A DNA stretch of 64,000 nucleotides from an uncultured Alistipes sp. (lineage in GTDB: Bacteria; Bacteroidota; Bacteroidia; Bacteroidales; Rikenellaceae), in the NCBI GenBank assembly GCA_944321765.1, contig CALUMQ010000012.1, positions 1-64,000 of the forward strand, given 5' to 3'. This document shows positions 58,707 to 64,000 of the stretch, piece by piece. Positions within the stretch are counted from its first letter, which is position 1. Every line of letters starts with the position of its first letter. The position numbers and the translations under genes are program-made. The notes below the pieces were generated by a model. It made no database searches. It was given only the letters and a program-made list of their open reading frames with translations, and had not been told where the DNA came from.

Positions 58707-61700
58707 ATGAAACCAACCGCCATGCAGAAACTTCTCGTGCATTCGCTACTCCCGCTCCTCCTGACGCTTGGGGGAATCTCCCCGTGCCGGGCCCAGCAGG
58801 TTCCCGTCTACCGTCAGATCCCTTCGTCGGAGATTCGTGCTACGGCCAGCAGTGCCATCGGCAGCTCCCCGGCCTCGCAGGCCGTTGACGGCAGCGGCAT
58901 GCAGGGTGAGGGGCATGTCGCCAACAACCTCGGAGAGGGCATGTGGGTCTCGGAGGTCTCTGCCGGCAAGGTGCGTTACTGCGCCTCGACCCGCGAAGGG
59001 GCCGTATGGTTTCTGTGCGAGATCGGCGAGCGGGAGCTTCCTCCCGTGACCATCGACCAGATCAGGGTCTGGAATCACAACCAGAACGAACATACGCGTC
59101 GCGGATTCAACAAGGTCTACATCGAATACTCCGCCGATGGACGGGAGTGGCATCTGCTGCCTTCGGCCACGGCCGAGTGGCATCTCTTCCCCGAGTCAGT
59201 GGGACGCAATCCCGAGTCGGCCGATTTCCGGCTGGAGACTCCGGGGCTCAAGGCGCGGTACATCTGTTTCACGGCCGCGGCGGACGGCGAGGGGAATCAC
59301 TACGACCGGAGCGATTCGATCGTCATGCGCGAGACGCGCGACATGCACCAGAATCCCGATTACTATGGACTGGCCGAGATAAGGTTCTATCAGCGTGAAA
59401 AGACACCCGTGCAGCAGCTCGATCCCGTTCGGAGGGTTGCGCTGTCGGCCTCGCAGGGGTATCTGAAGCGTCCCGAAGGCCCTTCGCGCGAGTTCGCGCT
59501 GACGTTCGACAACCCGTTGTATGCCGGGGCTTCGTTGACGTTCCGCTCGAACGGAGAGGAGTGGAGCGCACGCATCGCCGCCTCGCCCGAGGGCGTCGTG
59601 CGCTACGACGGCTGCTTCCCGGCCGGATACATGGAGGAGGCCTCACGCCTCGAAGTGAGCGTCGAGAGCCGTCAGGGATCCCTCGACACCATTTTCGAGG
59701 TCCCCGCAGCCCGGCGGTGGACGGTCTGCTTCCTGCCCCATTCCCATCAGGATATCGGCTACACGCATCGTCAGATGGATGTCATGCATCTTCAGTGGCG
59801 CAATCTCGAACGGGCCATCGATCTGGCCGAACGTACGAAAGACTACCCCGAGGGGGCGCGCTACCGCTGGAATACCGAGGCGACGTGGTCGCTGATGGGG
59901 TATCTCGAGGCCTATGCCGGCACGGAGCGCGCCGAACGCGTGCTGCGGGCCATCCGCGAAGGGGTGATCCATGTCGATGCCACGCTGGGCAGCATCCTCA
60001 CGGGCATCTGCCGCCAGGAGGAGTTGATGCATCTGTTCGACGATGCCCACCGCATTGCCGAGCTTACGGGCGTCCCCTGCACGACGGCCATGATGAGCGA
60101 TGTCCCGGGACAGGTGTGGGGCCTGGCCACGGCCCTGGCCCAGAACGGCGTGAAATACTATTCGCCGGGTCCGAACTACGTACCCTTCTACGGCAAGATC
60201 GGCAACGACCGCGCGGCGGCGCTGCACACCGAGTGGGGCGACCGTCCCTTCTGGTGGGAGTCGCAGTCGGGGACCGACCGCGTTCTGGTCTGGCAGGCCG
60301 GACGGGGCTATTCGTGGTTCCACGGCTGGTTGGCCGGACGCCTCTCCGTCTGCGGGGTTGAGCCCATCTGGCGCTATCTTGAGGAGCTGGAGACCGACGA
60401 GTTTCCCTACAATACCTGTTACCTGCGTTATACGGTCCACGGCGACAACGGACCTCCCGACGAGTTGATGCCCGATGTCATCCGGGCGTGGAACGAGCGT
60501 TACGACTCGCCGCAGTTCCGGATCTCGACGACCGGGGAGTTCTTCACCGACTTCGAGGAGCGGTACGGCGACGTGCTGCCCACCTACCGCGGCGACATGA
60601 CCCCCACGTGGGAGGACGGCGCCGCATCGACGGCGCGCGAGACGGCGATGAACCGCGAGAGTGCGGCGCGCCTGGCCCAGAGCGGAACGCTGTGGAGCAT
60701 GCTGCGCCGGGATTCGTTCCCCGCGGAGGCGTTCGACGCCGCCTGGAAAAACGTCCTGCTCTTCTCCGAGCATACGTGGGGCGCTTCGGCCAGCGGTCCC
60801 GATCCCCATTCGCAGTTCACGCGCGACCTATGGGCCGGGAAGAAGATGTATGCCGACAGTGCCGACTGCCAGTCGCGGCGGCTGCGCGCCGAGGCGCTCC
60901 GGCCGCTTGCGGACGGCGGGGAGTTCCTCCACGTACTCAATACGAACCTCTGGCCGCGGACCGACGTCGTGACGCTCGATGCCGCTGTCGATCTTGCGGG
61001 CAGGGCGCTGCTCGATGCTGCGGGGCACAGCATTCCCGTGCAGCGGCTGCACGACGGACGCTGGGTATTCCTTGCCGAGGAGGTTCCGGCCCTGGCGTCG
61101 GCCGTCTACCGGATCGTGCCGCAGCCGAAGGCCCGAAAACATCGCGACGAGCCGCAGCCTGCGTCGTCGCTCGTCTCCCCGACGGTGCTCGACAACGGCC
61201 TGGTCCGTGTGGAGCTCAACCCCGCCGACGGAACTGTCTGCTCGCTGCAGGCCGTGGGCGACGCCTTCAACTATGTCGGGGCGCAGGGCGGACTGAACGA
61301 TTATCTCTATACGGGACGTGTCGGCGCCGATCCGCGTCAGGGTGCCGCGGTGCGCAGCATCGAGGTGCTGGACGACGGCCCCGTGGCGACGACGCTGCGT
61401 GTGGTGTCGGACGTCCCGGGTTGCGAAAGCCTCTGGCGCGACATTACGCTTTATCGGGGCCTGGCCCGCGTGGAGATTCTCAACACGGTGGACAAGACCG
61501 ACATCCTCGACTTCGAAAACGTCCGCTTCGTCTTCCCGTTCAACTTCCCGCACCCCGAGGTGACGATGGACCTGGCCATGAGCGAGATGCATCCCGAACG
61601 CGAACAGCTTCCCGGGGTCAACAAACACTACTATTCGCTGCTCAACGGCCTCTCGGTGGGGGACCTCGAACACGGCATCTGCCTCACGACGCTCGATGCG

Positions 61701-62234
61701 CCGTTCGTTGAGCTGGGCACGCCCTCGGGCGAGGACTACCGCCTCAATCCGCGCTACGGCTACGGCTGGTGGCTCTCGGCACAGATCTCCCCGGTGGTCT
61801 ACTCGTGGGTGATGAACAACACCTGGCGGACCAACTACAAGGCCTCGCAGGGCGGCGTGGCGACGTTCCGCTATACGCTTCAGCCGGGCGATCCCTTCGA
61901 TCTGCGTCTCAAACAGCGGGGGCTGGACCGCGAACAGCCGCTGGTTGCCGTGTGCAGCAGCCGTGAAGGGGCGGTCGGGCCGCTGTTCCGCCTCTCGGGA
62001 CGCCAGCGCATTGCCGTCTCGGGCATCACGCCCTCGGCCGACGGGCAGGGATACATCGTCCGCCTGCACAACACCGGCAAGCAGGCCGTGCACACCTCGT
62101 TCGTGTGGGGCACGCTCCGCGGCCGCGAGGTCTGGATCTGCGACGAGTGTGAACGCCCCGAGGCGCCGTTCGACGCCTCGTCGTTCTGGATGCAGCCCTA
62201 CGAATACCGGATCCTGAAGGTCATTACCGAATAA
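58707..62234 (+). CDS. GH38 alpha-mannosidase with N-terminal discoidin-like domain
   Basis: A 1175-residue exported enzyme. A signal peptide (LLVHSLLPLLLTLGGISPCRAQ) precedes an F5/8 type C-like domain (about 35-190: ATASSAIGSSPASQAVDG, QIRVWNHNQNEHTRRGFNKV). The GH38 N-terminal catalytic domain starts near 335 with FLPHSHQDIGYTH, which gives the zinc-binding HxHxD motif, and TTAMMSDVPGQVWGL is the likely nucleophile region. The middle and C-terminal beta domains follow. Members hydrolyse alpha-mannosidic bonds. The start 58707 fits the -7 element and signal peptide. The second GH92 gene begins 17 bp downstream, so they form one operon. Confidence 0.87.
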   Translation: MKPTAMQKLLVHSLLPLLLTLGGISPCRAQQVPVYRQIPSSEIRATASSAIGSSPASQAVDGSGMQGEGHVANNLGEGMWVSEVSAGKVRYCASTREGAVWFLCEIGERELPPVTIDQIRVWNHNQNEHTRRGFNKVYIEYSADGREWHLLPSATAEWHLFPESVGRNPESADFRLETPGLKARYICFTAAADGEGNHYDRSDSIVMRETRDMHQNPDYYGLAEIRFYQREKTPVQQLDPVRRVALSASQGYLKRPEGPSREFALTFDNPLYAGASLTFRSNGEEWSARIAASPEGVVRYDGCFPAGYMEEASRLEVSVESRQGSLDTIFEVPAARRWTVCFLPHSHQDIGYTHRQMDVMHLQWRNLERAIDLAERTKDYPEGARYRWNTEATWSLMGYLEAYAGTERAERVLRAIREGVIHVDATLGSILTGICRQEELMHLFDDAHRIAELTGVPCTTAMMSDVPGQVWGLATALAQNGVKYYSPGPNYVPFYGKIGNDRAAALHTEWGDRPFWWESQSGTDRVLVWQAGRGYSWFHGWLAGRLSVCGVEPIWRYLEELETDEFPYNTCYLRYTVHGDNGPPDELMPDVIRAWNERYDSPQFRISTTGEFFTDFEERYGDVLPTYRGDMTPTWEDGAASTARETAMNRESAARLAQSGTLWSMLRRDSFPAEAFDAAWKNVLLFSEHTWGASASGPDPHSQFTRDLWAGKKMYADSADCQSRRLRAEALRPLADGGEFLHVLNTNLWPRTDVVTLDAAVDLAGRALLDAAGHSIPVQRLHDGRWVFLAEEVPALASAVYRIVPQPKARKHRDEPQPASSLVSPTVLDNGLVRVELNPADGTVCSLQAVGDAFNYVGAQGGLNDYLYTGRVGADPRQGAAVRSIEVLDDGPVATTLRVVSDVPGCESLWRDITLYRGLARVEILNTVDKTDILDFENVRFVFPFNFPHPEVTMDLAMSEMHPEREQLPGVNKHYYSLLNGLSVGDLEHGICLTTLDAPFVELGTPSGEDYRLNPRYGYGWWLSAQISPVVYSWVMNNTWRTNYKASQGGVATFRYTLQPGDPFDLRLKQRGLDREQPLVAVCSSREGAVGPLFRLSGRQRIAVSGITPSADGQGYIVRLHNTGKQAVHTSFVWGTLRGREVWICDECERPEAPFDASSFWMQPYEYRILKVITE

Positions 62235-62251
62235 ATACCGAATTCCCGATA

Positions 62252-64000
62252 TGAAAAAACACCTCTTCACAACGCTTCTTCTGGCCGCGGCGGCAGGGCT
62301 GACCTCCTGTGCGGCTCCCGAATCGCTGACCGACTATGTCGACCCGCGCATCGGAACGGCCCACTCGCGATGGTTCTTCTTCACGCCGGCGGCCGTGCCG
62401 TTCGGCATGGCCAAACTGGCTCCGACGACCGACGGACACCTGGGAAATCCCGGCGGGTGGCAGGCCGTGGGTTACGACGCCCGCCACACCTCGATCGAGG
62501 GTTTTGCCAACTTCCATGAGTTCCAGGTGGGCGGCGTCGTCCTCGCTCCGACGGTCGGGGCGCTGCAAACCGTTCCGGGCGATCTGGAGCATCCCGAAAG
62601 CGGCTACCGTTCACGCTTCGACAAGGAGGATGAGGTGGCTCAGCCGGGCTACTACTCCGTGCTGTTGAAGGATTACGGCGTGAAGGCCGAACTGACGGCC
62701 ACCAAACGCGTCGGATTCCATCGCTACACCTTCCCGGCATCGGAGGAGTCGAACCTGATCTTCAACATCGGCACGCGCATGGGCGAGAGCGGCCCGGTGT
62801 GCGACGCCGAGGTGAACTATACCGACGACGGACGCATCGAGGGGTGGGTGACCACCGAGCCGGTCTATGTCGACATCTATCAGAAAGGGGCCACGGTGAC
62901 CATGTACTTCAGTGCCGTCGTGGATGCCGAGCCTGCCTCGTGGGGAACCTTCTCCGGAGAGGAGATCTTTGCCGGCGAGCGTTCGCGCAAGGGCCCCGGT
63001 GCGGGTCTCTACCTGCGCTTCGACACGCGCGGGCGCAACGACGTGGGGGTGAAGATCGGCCTGTCGTATACGTCGGTCGAGAATGCCCGGGCCAACCTCG
63101 AGGCCGAAGCTGCGGGGCTGGATTTCGACAGCGCGCATGAAGCGGCGCACGAAGCCTGGGAGGAGGCGCTGGGCCGCATCCGCGTCGAGGGAGGTCTGGA
63201 GCAGGACCGCGTGAAGTTCTACACGGGACTTTTCCATGCGCTGCTGGGCCGCGGTCTGGCCAGCGACGTCAACGGCGCCTATCCGACCAACGACGGACGC
63301 GTGGGGCAGATTCCGCTCGGCACCGACGGAAAGCCCCTCCACAACCACTATAACACCGATGCCATCTGGGGCGGATTCTGGAACCTCACCCAGCTGTGGA
63401 GCCTGGCCTGGCCCGAGTACTATGCCGACTGGATTTCGAGCCAGCTGCTTGTCTATCAGGATGCCGGATGGCTCGGCGACGGAATAGCCTGCAGCCGGTA
63501 TGTCTCGGGCGTGGGGACCAACTTCACGGGACTCGCCATCGCTGCGGCCTACAACGTCGGCATCCGCAACTTCGATGTCGAGCTGGGATACGAGGCGGCG
63601 CTCAAGAACGAGATCTGCAGCGAGAACCGCCCGGCGGGAGCCGGCAAACTCGATGTGGGACAGTTCGTCGCGCGGGGCTATTCGCCCTATTCCCCCGACC
63701 TGCACATGCAGACCACGCCGCGCGGCTCGGGTTTCTCGGCCTCGCATACGCTCGAATACAGCTTCAGCTCCTACGCCGTGGCGCAGATGGCCCGCCAGTT
63801 GGGCCGCGACGCCGATTATGCACAGCTTTCGAAGCTCTCCGAGGGGTGGAAGCTGCTCTTCGATCCCGCGACCAGGCTCATGCGCCCGCGCGACGAGGAG
63901 GGAAACTTCATCGCGGATTTCGACCCCTATGCTCCGTGGGTAGGATTCCAGGAGGGGAATGCCGTGCAATATACCTATTACGTGCCCCATCACATCGAAC
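62252..64000 (+). CDS. GH92 family lipoprotein mannosidase (cut by window end)
   Basis: At least 583 residues; the reading frame is open to the edge of the window. A lipobox ends the signal peptide (MKKHLFTTLLLAAAAGLTSC). The mature chain begins SLTDYVDPRIGTAHSRW, matching the start of the GH92 domain in the other gene, and continues with PAAVPFGMAKLAPTTDGH and NHYNTDAIWGGFWNLTQLW (GH92 core). No front lyase-like domain is present. It is probably a surface exo-alpha-mannosidase. The catalytic acidic motif lies beyond the window, so activity cannot be judged. It is co-transcribed with the GH38 gene. Confidence 0.9.

Noticed and set aside
51173..64000. Classical polysaccharide utilisation locus with SusC/SusD
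   Set aside because: No TonB-dependent receptor or SusD-like lipoprotein is found; the importer is of MFS type. The locus may continue past 64000.

Overview
The window is 64 kb of a GC-rich Bacteroidota chromosome, most likely Bacteroidales and close to Alistipes/Rikenellaceae. The basis is promoter elements of the Bacteroidota type (TTTG, about 20 bp, TAnnTTTG), few Shine-Dalgarno sequences, many lipoprotein signals, and marker genes such as gldE, DUF3098, DUF4270, DPP11 and an ftsX operon without ftsE. The genus is an inference. No rRNA, CRISPR, insertion sequence, prophage or SusC/SusD pair is visible. Coding density is high and most of the window is core genome.

Layout. 0-7 kb: tRNA-Leu(GAG), then a minus-strand operon read right to left: metallo-beta-lactamase hydrolase, FkbM methyltransferase, trmD, lpxB, FAH hydrolase, maf, DPP11. 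7-20 kb: mostly plus-strand housekeeping genes (esterase, rlmD, SIMPL protein, cdd, RluA, dtd, a secreted nuclease, radical SAM, YitT, priA, comF), interrupted by a minus-strand sugar-efflux MFS gene and a small lipoprotein. 20-32 kb: dnaB, comM, then the distal half of the division/wall cluster (murG, murC, ftsQ, ftsA, ftsZ), gldE and a phosphopantetheinyl transferase. 32-45 kb: a minus-strand block with a C1 peptidase, topA, DUF4270 lipoprotein, GT5-like protein, queA, truB, uppP, DUF3098, ftsX and a YfhO membrane protein. 45-51 kb: polyprenyl synthase, FHS transporter, rplS, surE and a two-component pair.

51-64 kb is the accessory part: a serine-type sulfatase, a GntR/UTRA regulator, an MFS sugar transporter, a GH92 protein with a lyase-like front domain, a GH38 alpha-mannosidase with a discoidin-like domain, and a second GH92 lipoprotein cut by the window edge. 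Three promoters here share a TGT-N4-ACA site (core TGTATGRACA) at the transcription start. This suggests a compact alpha-mannoside regulon under the local GntR protein, without a SusCD pair in view.

The most unusual non-coding signal is a set of gene-specific short tandem repeats whose first unit contains the stop codon of the upstream gene (comM, ftsQ, yfhO; more degenerate after ispB and the second MFS gene). The units are unrelated in sequence, so the shared feature is their position. FtsQ also carries a charged coiled-coil insertion of about 110 residues, and a 130-bp nested palindrome lies between DPP11 and tRNA-Leu.
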